IMG/VR virus record: IMGVR_UViG_3300037585_004443
Location: 1 to 44,686 of that record
Direction: 5' to 3' (one strand)
Origin: a virus
DNA length: 44,686 nucleotides
Below the pieces are notes generated by a model. It did not search any database and had not been told where the DNA came from. It saw nothing but the letters and a program-made list of their open reading frames with translations. Position 1 is the first letter of the stretch, and every line of letters begins with the position of its first letter. The position numbers and the translations under genes were made by a program. Positions 27,032 to 35,518 of the stretch are shown here, piece by piece.

Positions 27032-28465
27032 CTAATGTTTAATCCATTTTGATTTACCCCTGAATACCTGAGATATTTCTTCGATTTTAATATTTGATAA
27101 TCTTAACTTTGCTTTTCTAGTTTCAGCAGCTTTTTCTTTTTTGAATCTAGCTATAGTACCAGGGTCAACGTCTGATCTAGCTTGAGCACACCCATAAGCT
27201 ATCCATTTATATGCTGCTTCTTCAGCTAACTTAGGAATTATTTGTTCATATTCAGTACCATGCCCATCACTAATATATTTTAGTGTGATAGTTTTACCAG
27301 CCAATGCTGAACCAAAGTGTATATTTCCACGTAAGTAATCAATAAAATAACTTCCGTTAGCTTGAGCGTGCTCTGGTTCTAAACCATATCTTTCCCCTGT
27401 ATTTGTAAAATAATTACTATTATCTATTGCTGGATTTAATGTATCTGTAACTCCAACTGTAGTTCCTGATGCTCCAGAATAACTATCCCAAGTATTTGAA
27501 AAAAACGTGCAAGTTTCACTAAACGATCCTTCTAATAAAGGAAAACTTAATTCATCAAGAAATTTATCTACCATGTGTACATTAATCTGTGCTTGAGGAC
27601 TATTTCCTAAAGTACCAACAAATATTGTATTATCAAGATCCCAACTATGATTATTCATGCCAGAAAAAGGAGGTCCTTCCCAACCCCCAATCAATGGTAT
27701 GCCTATAAAGTTATATTGCTGAAATCGATTTTCGAATTTCCATTTCATAGGTTTTCCACAAGAAAACGACTCATCTCCAGTGTAAGTTCTAGCACATTCA
27801 CAATAATCATCTATAAGTTGTGAAATATACATATATAAATGGTATGGCTTATCAAACGTAACGGTTTCGTGAGTACCGAACTCGTTTTCACCTATAGAAA
27901 TTGGGTATTGGTGATCATCTAAATAGTTTTTGGAATTTGTTCCTAAACAAGCTTTCAACCACGCCTGCATGGTGTCTGGATTACACTCTGTTACGGTTGA
28001 AGCTACACAAGTTGATTGGTGTTTTAATTCACCACTTTCCATATCATAACCACACCCATCTGATTGATTTATCGAAAATGGATTACTAGTATTCCTAGCT
28101 GGATAAAGCACGTGCTCAATACCATTACTATCTAATGAAGTTAGCTTTACATAATTAACATAATCGTGAGGAAGTGGCATTTTAAGCGAAGGACACACTT
28201 CTATTTCTTGAGATTTTACAGACCTTAAAGTATCATAAGATAATTCTTGTAATGCTCTATGTGCGTGGAAATTTACGTCAGATCTTGTGACACTAGCTAA
28301 TATTTTATTCGTACCTGTATAAGCAGCTATAAAGTTATCAACTATTTCAGTTAAATATATATAACCATATTCTCCAAAATTAGTTGGATTAGTATTATAG
28401 TAAGTATTGTGGGAAGTTGCCCCACCTCCACCAATCGCGTTTGTAAGAGGATTCCAATTTGCCAT
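27032..28465 (-). CDS. Connector/tail-ring type structural protein
   Basis: A 477-residue protein between the smaller connector candidate and the nozzle-like protein, in the place where short-tailed phages encode ring, adaptor or tail-tube proteins. The N-terminal half includes YIYLTEIVDNFIAAYTG and a ...FHAHRALQELSYDTLRSVK helix; the phrase LPHDYVNYVKLTSLDSNG (about 120-137) is a strand-rich turn. The C-terminus is basic and helical (FKKEKAAETRKAKLRLSNIKI), likely reaching into the neighbouring ring. I recall similar proteins in marine phage genomes, annotated only as structural. Assignment to a specific ring is not possible by eye. Virion role is well supported by position, the exact role less so. 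Confidence 0.82.
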   Translation of the reverse strand: MANWNPLTNAIGGGGATSHNTYYNTNPTNFGEYGYIYLTEIVDNFIAAYTGTNKILASVTRSDVNFHAHRALQELSYDTLRSVKSQEIEVCPSLKMPLPHDYVNYVKLTSLDSNGIEHVLYPARNTSNPFSINQSDGCGYDMESGELKHQSTCVASTVTECNPDTMQAWLKACLGTNSKNYLDDHQYPISIGENEFGTHETVTFDKPYHLYMYISQLIDDYCECARTYTGDESFSCGKPMKWKFENRFQQYNFIGIPLIGGWEGPPFSGMNNHSWDLDNTIFVGTLGNSPQAQINVHMVDKFLDELSFPLLEGSFSETCTFFSNTWDSYSGASGTTVGVTDTLNPAIDNSNYFTNTGERYGLEPEHAQANGSYFIDYLRGNIHFGSALAGKTITLKYISDGHGTEYEQIIPKLAEEAAYKWIAYGCAQARSDVDPGTIARFKKEKAAETRKAKLRLSNIKIEEISQVFRGKSKWIKH

Positions 28466-28467
28466 AA

Positions 28468-29193
28468 TTATTTATTTTGTTGTTGTTCGTTTTGAGCTTC
28501 TTCTCTTGCTCCTGCTTGATAAAGTTCCTGATCTTCCATTGATATACCAGCTAATTTTAATATTTTAGACACTAAATCTGGTAATTCTGATTCGTGTAAA
28601 GCAAAGTTATTACTTGCTGCAGGATCATAAACAGGTTTTTCATTTATTACTACATATCCCCAAGACGCTAATCCAGGAAAACCTCTGATTTCTTCGTAAG
28701 TTATTAAGTTAGGACCTGTCATTTCTCCGGTACCACTAAAAACTCGTATATAACTATACCCATCTTCAAAATAAACAAAGTTATCAAATCCTTGTCTATG
28801 CCATCTAGAAGCAATAGTATCATAAATTTCATCTATATCTTCTATTTGTGTTAGAGTTCTAGGAGTTCCATTATCATCACAAAATATTTTACCAGTAAAA
28901 TTTATAGGATTAATTAAGTATCCTCTACCACCCACGTACGTAGCTGTTGCTTCGTCAATTGTAACTCCTGCTGTGTTTTGTATTTTAAATAATATGTGAT
29001 TTAAACTATCTCCTAATTCTCTTTTTAACGGTCCCGCTTCTCTTACGGCATCTAAATCATATAGATATTGTTCGAATATATCTTGTTGAGCCTGGGTAGC
29101 AATCAAGTTGAATTCTTGAGGTGTTAGATAACCTCTTTGCTCTTTATTAGCTAAAGTCTGTACTGTTTGATATACCGCATCTACATTTATCAT
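28468..29193 (-). CDS. Head-tail connector/ring candidate
   Basis: A 241-residue protein starting MINVDAVYQTVQTLANKEQR, followed by GYLTPQEFNLIATQAQQDIF. This helical N-terminus, with a predicted coiled arm and the LTPQEFNLIATQAQ segment, is the standard start of an unnamed family next to capsid genes in marine phages. A beta-rich centre and a C-terminal helix ending in a Gln/Asn-rich tail (EEAQNEQQQNK) follow. The next gene, at 28465, starts after two bases, so the pair is likely made in step. By position between capsid and tail-nozzle genes, it should be a head-completion or ring protein. Ring identity is inferred. Confidence 0.8.
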   Translation of the reverse strand: MINVDAVYQTVQTLANKEQRGYLTPQEFNLIATQAQQDIFEQYLYDLDAVREAGPLKRELGDSLNHILFKIQNTAGVTIDEATATYVGGRGYLINPINFTGKIFCDDNGTPRTLTQIEDIDEIYDTIASRWHRQGFDNFVYFEDGYSYIRVFSGTGEMTGPNLITYEEIRGFPGLASWGYVVINEKPVYDPAASNNFALHESELPDLVSKILKLAGISMEDQELYQAGAREEAQNEQQQNK

Positions 29194-29198
29194 TATTT

Positions 29199-29369
29199 CT
29201 ATTTTTTATAAGGAAACGCTTTGTTTAAAGCTTCCTTTCTTTTATTACAACCACAGTCTTTCTTTTTTCCAAACACTCCATTTCTAGCTAAGACATCTGC
29301 GAATGTTTTTATTCCAGTGGCTGTTGTAATTTTTTCTATTGAATCTCCTAGTCCTTTTGATTTTGCCAT
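29199..29369 (-). CDS. 56-residue conserved Cys-rich small protein
   Basis: A short gene of 56 codons plus TAG. It starts at ATG 29369 (MAKSKGLGDSIEKITTATG) and ends KKDCGCNKRKEALNKAFPYK. Its CGC knuckle and the ...LN..FPY ending match a small family I have seen in many phages. Those proteins pair a short acidic/helical start with a basic DCGCxKRK...LNxxFPY C-terminus. The two Cys and Lys/Arg cluster could bind metal or nucleic acid. It stops six bases before the next gene start and sits directly after a UUCG hairpin. No experimental role is known to me. Length and conservation of ending make it a real gene despite its size. Confidence 0.78.
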   Translation of the reverse strand: MAKSKGLGDSIEKITTATGIKTFADVLARNGVFGKKKDCGCNKRKEALNKAFPYKK

Positions 29370-29386
29370 ATAATTTGATTTAATAA

Positions 29387-29410
29387 ATGGTCGCCCCGAA
29401 GGGCAACCAT
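29387..29410 (-). terminator. UUCG-loop hairpin after the 284-residue gene
   Basis: On the minus strand this reads ATGGTTGCCC-TTCG-GGGCGACCAT: a ten-base-pair stem with one G-U wobble, capped by the very stable TTCG tetraloop. The following sequence (TTATTAAATC) is not a strong T run, so it may act as an RNA-stabilising or weak terminator element rather than a full intrinsic terminator. It lies between a 284-residue virion-type gene and the 56-residue gene. Confidence 0.65.
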
Positions 29411-29420
29411 ATTATTGTTA

Positions 29421-30275
29421 TTATTCATTCAATCTTTTCTCTATATTAGAGTAAATTTCCATACCTTCATCAGTTTTAAACCAATGTGCTAAAGCAGTAT
29501 ATGGATGCTCATCAAATGGTATAACCATTAGTTTTCTTCCATTACTACCCCACAAAAAGTTTCTTTGATCAGAAGATAATCTTAGTATTCCAGCTTCTAC
29601 AGCTCTAATACCAAAGTTTCTTAGCATTACATTTTCATCATCCGCTAACTCTAAGAAGAGTTTAGGATTATTCCTTGCAAATACTAATAAATCTCTTTTA
29701 AGTTCCTTAGAACTTAACTCAGATACCTCAGAACCTTTCTCTACACGCATAATAGCTTCAGCCATATCTATGTCAATATTTCTAGCAGCAACTAAAGCGT
29801 CGACCTGCATATTTAAAACATCTATCTCTTCAGATGCTAATTTCTGTGGTTTATACTCTTCGTATATTTGATCTTTATGTGGATGGTACAAGGTTAATAA
29901 TTTTTGTAAAGTTTGTTGATTTCTTGGAACAAACAACATACCAGATCTAAAAACTATATGTTCTAATCTTTGATCACCATTCATCTCATCAACAAATGGA
30001 GTTTTTTGATTTTGACAATATTTAAGTTCTCTTTCATAACCTTTTTCTTCGTCAAAATAAAATATATTTGTAGCTTTGATTGATCTTGATAGCGGTTTAT
30101 CTTTTCCTTTTAAATAATAAACTCTATCTTTTACCTCCCACTCATTAGTAGGTTTCTTTCTTTCTCTTGGTTTTTCTTCTATAACCAATTCTTTAAGTTG
30201 TTCTTTTGTTGGTTCAACTGTTATTTCTTGAACCATAGGTTCTTCAACCTCTATTGTTTTTTGTTTTTTTGCCAT
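29421..30275 (-). CDS. Head-proximal structural protein of unknown fold
   Basis: A 284-residue protein. Residues 1-45 are highly charged (KKQKTIEVEEP, KEQLKELVIEEK) and look disordered, like a tether. Residues about 45-135 include EWEVKDRVYYLKG and RSGMLFVPRNQQTLQKLLTLYHP. The C-terminal half is helical, with ...LLVFARNNPKLFLELADDENV and MEIYSNIEKRLNE at the end. The place right after the major capsid gene suggests a head-associated or connector protein. UUCG hairpins bracket the gene on both sides (30306-30335 and 29387-29410), which could set its mRNA level apart from capsid mRNA. I do not recognise a named family. Confidence 0.8.
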   Translation of the reverse strand: MAKKQKTIEVEEPMVQEITVEPTKEQLKELVIEEKPRERKKPTNEWEVKDRVYYLKGKDKPLSRSIKATNIFYFDEEKGYERELKYCQNQKTPFVDEMNGDQRLEHIVFRSGMLFVPRNQQTLQKLLTLYHPHKDQIYEEYKPQKLASEEIDVLNMQVDALVAARNIDIDMAEAIMRVEKGSEVSELSSKELKRDLLVFARNNPKLFLELADDENVMLRNFGIRAVEAGILRLSSDQRNFLWGSNGRKLMVIPFDEHPYTALAHWFKTDEGMEIYSNIEKRLNE

Positions 30276-30300
30276 AATATAATATATAATAAAATTAATA

Positions 30301-30335
30301 AAAATAAAAGGCCGAGGCCGAAGCCCCGGTCTTTT
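30301..30335 (-). terminator. Intrinsic terminator downstream of the major capsid gene
   Basis: The minus strand reads AAAAGACCGGGGC-TTCG-GCCTCGGCCTTTT then ATTTTT. The stem pairs AAAAG/CTTTT, CCG/CGG and GGC/GCC around one mismatch and one G-U wobble, with a TTCG tetraloop and a U-rich tail at its 3' side. This is a convincing rho-independent terminator shape. It lies 14 bases after the TAG of the major capsid gene, where partial termination would raise capsid mRNA over the following genes. Confidence 0.8.
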
Positions 30336-30348
30336 AAAATAATTGTGC

Positions 30349-31836
30349 CTACTTCATTAACATGAAATTGTTAGCACCTTGTGTAACTAAACATCTTTCT
30401 GATAACATATGGATTTGCATCGCGTCAAGTGCAGATGTAGCAGCACCAACCGAACCAGTAACCCAAGTTTTTAACTTTCTATCATCAGTTTTAGAAGCTC
30501 TATAACGAACGTGTAAGAAAGGACGTTTAAGGTTCTTTCCTAATTGTTGGTCATAAACAGTTGAAGTTCCAGCTGGAATCATAACTCCTCTAATTGCGCC
30601 AGCACTATAAGCAGCGTTAATACCACCTCTAGTAGCTTTGTCGTTTAAGTATCTCATATCTGATTTGTAGAAATCATAAGAACCACGTCTAAAACCAGAG
30701 AAACCTAAATTAAGCGCCATATCTTCTGAGTTGTTAAATACTCCATAAGAAGTACCACCAGCTCCATAAGAATTCATAGAAGCTAACATGTCATCCATTG
30801 CTAACGAAGTAGCTCTATTAACGAACATCATATTTTCTTCAATAGCACCTTGAGAGTCAAATTCAGCTAAAATAGCATCAAATTCAGCTAAATCAGTAGC
30901 CGCGTTAACGCCAGTAATACCAGAAGTTAAATTACCTCTAGCAGTGATAGCAGCGAATAAACCTTCAGTACCAACAGTATTAGCACCATCCGCACCGTAA
31001 ATAAAGTCTTCAACAGCATTTGCACTTGCGTCAAGACGATCGATTTCACCTTCTAACATTGCCATTTCTAAGTAATCAGTAAAACGTGCTCTTGTGTCAG
31101 CCTCAGCTTTTAAGTACCATAAGTAACCTGATCCACCTTCTTCAGAAGTAGTTTCAACCCAACCAACTCTAGCTGTATCAGAACCTGATACTTCGTAGTA
31201 GTCTTTTAATATAATTGGTTTGTTGCTAAAAGTTTTGAAATCTGGTTCATTAGCACCTCTTGATTCTACTGTAGCAGAAGCACCTTTTTGGTTATAACCA
31301 ACACCTTTCGCATATTCAGAACCATAAACTAATATAGTAGTTGCTTGTTCAGCAGTATTTCCTGAAGTTGGTATTGTAGTTGCATCGTAAGTTTTAACAG
31401 TAATATCAGCTCTGTTAGAACCATCAATAGCTGTTACCATACCTTTGTAAACACCAGTAGGTGCAGCTACGATAACTGTATCATTTAATCTAACACCGTG
31501 AGTAGTCATACCAGTTAATGCATAACCATTTCCATCTATATCAGATTGAATAGTTATAACGTGATCAGCATCGATAACACATTTGTAAGATAAGTGTAAA
31601 CGACCTTGCTCAGACCAAACAACTTGATCAGCTTGCATCGCTTCTTCAGCTCCTACTTGTGAAAGAAATCCAGATATAGTCCTAGGACCAAATACCTCTG
31701 CTTCTTTCTCCATAAGATCTGGTAAATATTGTTGAGCCCAACCCATGTCTGTGTTGAAGTCTAGGTAATTTGTAACTAGTGTTTGTTGCACTGGTGCTGG
31801 AACACTATTCAAACTACCCCCTGGAGTAATTGCCAT
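30349..31836 (-). CDS. Major capsid protein
   Basis: A 495-residue protein positioned after portal and scaffold, the usual place for the major capsid protein, and closed by a strong terminator, as expected for the most abundant product. The N-terminus (MAITPGGSLNSV, then LVTNYLDFNTDMGWAQQYLP) has a long N-arm and helix; the phrase ...FLSQVGAEEAMQADQVVWSE follows. A middle beta-rich insertion (about residues 85-170, with VRLNDTVIVAAPTGVYKG) could be a surface domain. MMFVNRATSLAMDDMLASM and a SYDFYKSDMRYLNDKATRGG stretch are typical of major capsid proteins I recall from marine phages. An HK97-like fold is likely but not proven. The ATG follows an A-rich leader (AAAAAAAATAAATT). Confidence 0.88.
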   Translation of the reverse strand: MAITPGGSLNSVPAPVQQTLVTNYLDFNTDMGWAQQYLPDLMEKEAEVFGPRTISGFLSQVGAEEAMQADQVVWSEQGRLHLSYKCVIDADHVITIQSDIDGNGYALTGMTTHGVRLNDTVIVAAPTGVYKGMVTAIDGSNRADITVKTYDATTIPTSGNTAEQATTILVYGSEYAKGVGYNQKGASATVESRGANEPDFKTFSNKPIILKDYYEVSGSDTARVGWVETTSEEGGSGYLWYLKAEADTRARFTDYLEMAMLEGEIDRLDASANAVEDFIYGADGANTVGTEGLFAAITARGNLTSGITGVNAATDLAEFDAILAEFDSQGAIEENMMFVNRATSLAMDDMLASMNSYGAGGTSYGVFNNSEDMALNLGFSGFRRGSYDFYKSDMRYLNDKATRGGINAAYSAGAIRGVMIPAGTSTVYDQQLGKNLKRPFLHVRYRASKTDDRKLKTWVTGSVGAATSALDAMQIHMLSERCLVTQGANNFMLMK

Positions 31837-31856
31837 AATTTATTTTTTTTAAATTG

Positions 31857-33083
31857 TTATTTTTTATTTTTAATTTTAAATTTGAAATCAGCAGATGTAT
31901 CCCCTAGCACCTTTACTTTCATTCCCCCAATATTTAAACTAGGATCTAAAGTTTGCCTAGGTGTCATGTTTACGTTTTTGGCTTCTTCAACACTTGTTTT
32001 TAAAGCGTCGGCTTTGCCTTGTTCGTAAAAATGATTCGCAATTTGATCTGGATTCATAGCTGTATATAATCCCTTGTGGTATCCTGATGGATCCGTCATA
32101 TTCATATCTTTATCAAGAAACTTTCCTATAAAGTTATTTATATCACTTTGAGATTTTTTAACTTTCTGTGTATCACTAACATTAACTCTAAATTTCTTAT
32201 CTCCGACATTGTATTCAAAACCTTTGAATTTGTCTCCAAAAAATCTATTTGTTTTGTTTAAAAACTTATTAGTAATATCCTCTTCATGCTGCGACTTTTG
32301 CTGTATTTCGCTGTAGAAATTAATAGCTTCTTGTTGCTCACTTGTGAGTTTCGATCCGCTTTTAATTTCTTCATAGTATTTAGACTTTTGCCCGTCTAAG
32401 TGGCTTTTAGCGTTGGCAACTTGCTCTTTTAACGCTAGTTTTTTTCTTTTAATTTCTCTATCGTCATCTGTATCTTCGTCGAAAGAGAATTGATCTTCCA
32501 TAAGGAAGTTAATTTCTTCGTTATTTAAATGAGGTTTTGTTTGCTTGTAGTATTCGTGTAATAAATCTTGACTATCTAATTCACTGTAATCTTGGTTAAG
32601 TTTAACATAATCATTTAAATCCCCTCCAGTTTCTTCCATAAAGTTTACTAACTTTTGAATATTCTCAGGAAGAGGTTCACCGGTTTCCATTGATTCTTTA
32701 ATAGCTTCTTCAGCTACTTCAGCAACTTCCTCTGCTTTTGTTTCTTCAGTAATTTCTTCTAATACTGGAGTTTCTTGTGCTTGAACTTCCGGTTGTACTT
32801 CTTCTTGTTCTTGTGGGGCATTGGCATCTTCATTGACTCCAACCACTCCCTCGTCGTTAGTGTTATCTTCTTTAACTTCATTTTCTTCTGGTTTTTCTGG
32901 TTTATTTAAATCAACCTTAGTTATAGTTTCTTTTTCTATAATAGGTTTCATTTTCATTTTTTCTTTAACCTTTGTAACATTACCTTTAGTCTCGTTACCT
33001 GTAGGTTGTTTTTCTTTTTGTTCTTTTACTTTCAATGAACCAGTTTCGTTATCCACGACTGGTTTTTCTTTTTTCTTTGCCAT
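31857..33083 (-). CDS. Scaffold-like acidic protein
   Basis: A 408-residue protein. Its first 150 residues are Lys/Glu/Gln-rich and disordered (for example NAPQEQEEVQPEVQAQETP, then TEETKAEEVAEVAEEAIKE). The middle (about 150-320) is charged and helical, containing the acidic FDEDTDDDREIKRKKLAL. The C-terminal part has a GGMKVKVLGDTSADF ending and a Lys-rich tail (FKIKNKK). Low complexity, acidity and position between portal and major capsid protein fit an internal scaffold that leads capsid assembly and then leaves. No protease motif is visible in it. Scaffold identity is inferred from composition and context. Confidence 0.78.
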   Translation of the reverse strand: MAKKKEKPVVDNETGSLKVKEQKEKQPTGNETKGNVTKVKEKMKMKPIIEKETITKVDLNKPEKPEENEVKEDNTNDEGVVGVNEDANAPQEQEEVQPEVQAQETPVLEEITEETKAEEVAEVAEEAIKESMETGEPLPENIQKLVNFMEETGGDLNDYVKLNQDYSELDSQDLLHEYYKQTKPHLNNEEINFLMEDQFSFDEDTDDDREIKRKKLALKEQVANAKSHLDGQKSKYYEEIKSGSKLTSEQQEAINFYSEIQQKSQHEEDITNKFLNKTNRFFGDKFKGFEYNVGDKKFRVNVSDTQKVKKSQSDINNFIGKFLDKDMNMTDPSGYHKGLYTAMNPDQIANHFYEQGKADALKTSVEEAKNVNMTPRQTLDPSLNIGGMKVKVLGDTSADFKFKIKNKK

Positions 33084-33110
33084 AATATAATATAATAATA
33101 GTTAATAAAT

Positions 33111-35516
33111 TTACAATCCTAAATTAAATCCACCTAATGTATCATTTGCAGATTCAAAATTTTGGGATGGTTTTTGATTTTCCTTCTGATCAATCATTGC
33201 TGATTGTTGTGTTGCTTGCATTCTTGTTCTATCGTCTTTACGATTTTCAGTTAATAATTGTGTAGCTGATTTAGTTTTAGCTTCTAATTGTTTTAATTGC
33301 ATTTCATATTGAAATTCTAATTGCATTAATCTTTCTTTGATAGAAGCTTCTTTATCTAACACACTATTCTTACCAGTTGTTTTTATACCTTCAAGTTTAA
33401 TTTCATTTTCCAAAGCAGCTTTTCCTTTATCGATTTCAGCTTTAGCCCCTGCTGCCGCTACTTTTTCTTGCGATCTACCCTGGGCTTCGGTTTGTTGTAA
33501 CTGATTCGCTTGATCTTCATCTGCTTTTTTCTTTCTTCTAAGTTTAAGCATTTGATTTGCTAACTTCACATTTCTTATTTGACGTAAATCAATAGCATCT
33601 TCTAGGTTAATTCCTTGCTGTCCTAACGCCGCTTGTATATTGTTTTCTAATAATTGCTTATCTTCTTCGTCAGGTTCTAGTTCTAAAAATATTCCAAAAT
33701 CATAAAGATGTAAATTAGACATTTCTTCTAATGTAGCTATATTATGAGCGCCTATAGCCTCAATAAAAGCTTTTTTAGTTGGTGAATATTCTATAATATC
33801 AGAAATTCTAAGTGATAATTGCTCAGCAACATCAACAGTTAAAAACATACCTGACTGCAATATATGTCTTGTAGCTGTATTAGAATTTGCTGCGGCCATT
33901 TTTTGTACGCCTACTAAAGATCTTTCAGCTGGAGTTGAACCATCACTTGCTTCATTTAATCCGGTTACGTCTCTTATCATTTGTAAGTAATAATTATATG
34001 TACCTATTAATTGCTGCATCTTATTACTACCAGCTCCTGATTGTATTTCTTGAATTGGAATTTTACCAGGATTTTGATCACCATCTATAGTCATAGATCT
34101 ACCAACTATACTACCAGTTTGGAAGAACATGTTTAAAGCTTCTTGGGGATTATAGTTTGTTCCGTTACCTAAATCAACTTCAGCTAAACCATCTACATCT
34201 AAGAAAATACCATCTGGAGTCATTCGAGATAATACTTGTTGTATTTTTAGGTGAGTCAATTGGATCATGTCAGCAAAACCAGTTATTCTACCTACAAGTG
34301 ATTCTATACGTCCCTCGTACATTCTAGGAGCAACTATACTATAATTCATTTTAACTTTAGTATAATCACTTTTAGTACGCATCATATTATTAGCCCTCTC
34401 CCATTTTATAAGTTTATTTGCACCTAATATATACGCTCCTTCATATAAACATTCTACCGATTTAGATAGTCTTTCATATTTACCTTCTAAACTTTTTGGA
34501 GGATTAAAACTATCATCTTTTTTAACAGCTTTTTCTCCACCTGTTGAGTTTTCTTTTATTTTATAAACCTCATTCATGTAGGTTTTATAGTTAAAATACA
34601 ACACGTCTACTTTGTTGTTGTCTGAATCAGCATTCCTAGAATTAGCACCGTAGTAATTAGCATTAGTACCAGAACTGCTATTAGATATTTCTTCTAAAGC
34701 TTCATGATCTAAATATGGAAATTGTTTTTTAAGTTCATTAATAGGAATAGATTTAACCTCTCCAACATAATATATATCTTCGAAATAAGGTGATTCCGTA
34801 TAAGAGTAAACAAGATTAGCTGGATCAACATAATCAATTACAACACCTTCAGCAGTGTTGAACGAAGTTTTAACCGCACCAATCCCTAACACTGTTAAAT
34901 CATGATAAAATCTTCTTTTTATTAAATCATACCTACTTCCTTGCATTAAAGTTTCTATAGCTTGCTCTTCAGCTATTTCAACCTCTTGCTTATAGTTAAG
35001 TTGCATATGTAATTTAAATTCTTCATCGCTTGTTGGTAAGGTTTCTTTACCAGTATCTACAACTGTGATCTGGAAAGTTTCTTCGCAAAAGTCATAAAAA
35101 TCTTTCATTTTCATGTCTTTCTCAATATTCTGCATATATTCTGTTCTCTTAAGAACGCCATAAGGATCTTGAGAATAGGCTTTTATTTTGTATAATCTTT
35201 CAGCTATACCATTAACTACAATGTCTACAAATTTAGGTATTATCGGAACAGGTGTCCAATCTAAATTTAAATAGGACAAATCACCGTTTATAGATAACTC
35301 ATCCTTATATTTTTGTATAGATTGCTCGCCTCTCGCGTACAAACGTAATTTATGAAATTTAGATATGTTGTTACGAAATCTATCACTACTATGTGATTTT
35401 GTGAACCATTCGTATTGAATTGCTTTTGCAACTTTTAATCCATAGTCATGACTCATTTTCTCTAAGTCACTAACTACTTGGCTAGGAAAATGTCTATTTA
35501 TAATTGATTCAGCCAT
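33111..35516 (-). CDS. Portal protein
   Basis: An 801-residue protein directly after the large terminase, starting two bases after its stop. It has helical N-terminal sequence (VVSDLEKMSHDYGLKVAKAI), a central region rich in Tyr (for example ...DPANLVYSYTESPYFEDIYY, about residues 230-250), and a clip/stem-like GRITGFADMIQLTHLKIQQV. It ends in a long Gln/Lys/Ala coiled coil (about residues 670-780), probably the barrel reaching into the head. Order terminase-portal-scaffold-capsid is the classic one for tailed phages. I recognise the family from marine phages but give no symbol. Portal assignment is well supported by order and layout; no single residue motif proves it. Confidence 0.85.
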   Translation of the reverse strand: MAESIINRHFPSQVVSDLEKMSHDYGLKVAKAIQYEWFTKSHSSDRFRNNISKFHKLRLYARGEQSIQKYKDELSINGDLSYLNLDWTPVPIIPKFVDIVVNGIAERLYKIKAYSQDPYGVLKRTEYMQNIEKDMKMKDFYDFCEETFQITVVDTGKETLPTSDEEFKLHMQLNYKQEVEIAEEQAIETLMQGSRYDLIKRRFYHDLTVLGIGAVKTSFNTAEGVVIDYVDPANLVYSYTESPYFEDIYYVGEVKSIPINELKKQFPYLDHEALEEISNSSSGTNANYYGANSRNADSDNNKVDVLYFNYKTYMNEVYKIKENSTGGEKAVKKDDSFNPPKSLEGKYERLSKSVECLYEGAYILGANKLIKWERANNMMRTKSDYTKVKMNYSIVAPRMYEGRIESLVGRITGFADMIQLTHLKIQQVLSRMTPDGIFLDVDGLAEVDLGNGTNYNPQEALNMFFQTGSIVGRSMTIDGDQNPGKIPIQEIQSGAGSNKMQQLIGTYNYYLQMIRDVTGLNEASDGSTPAERSLVGVQKMAAANSNTATRHILQSGMFLTVDVAEQLSLRISDIIEYSPTKKAFIEAIGAHNIATLEEMSNLHLYDFGIFLELEPDEEDKQLLENNIQAALGQQGINLEDAIDLRQIRNVKLANQMLKLRRKKKADEDQANQLQQTEAQGRSQEKVAAAGAKAEIDKGKAALENEIKLEGIKTTGKNSVLDKEASIKERLMQLEFQYEMQLKQLEAKTKSATQLLTENRKDDRTRMQATQQSAMIDQKENQKPSQNFESANDTLGGFNLGL

Positions 35517-35518
35517 TT

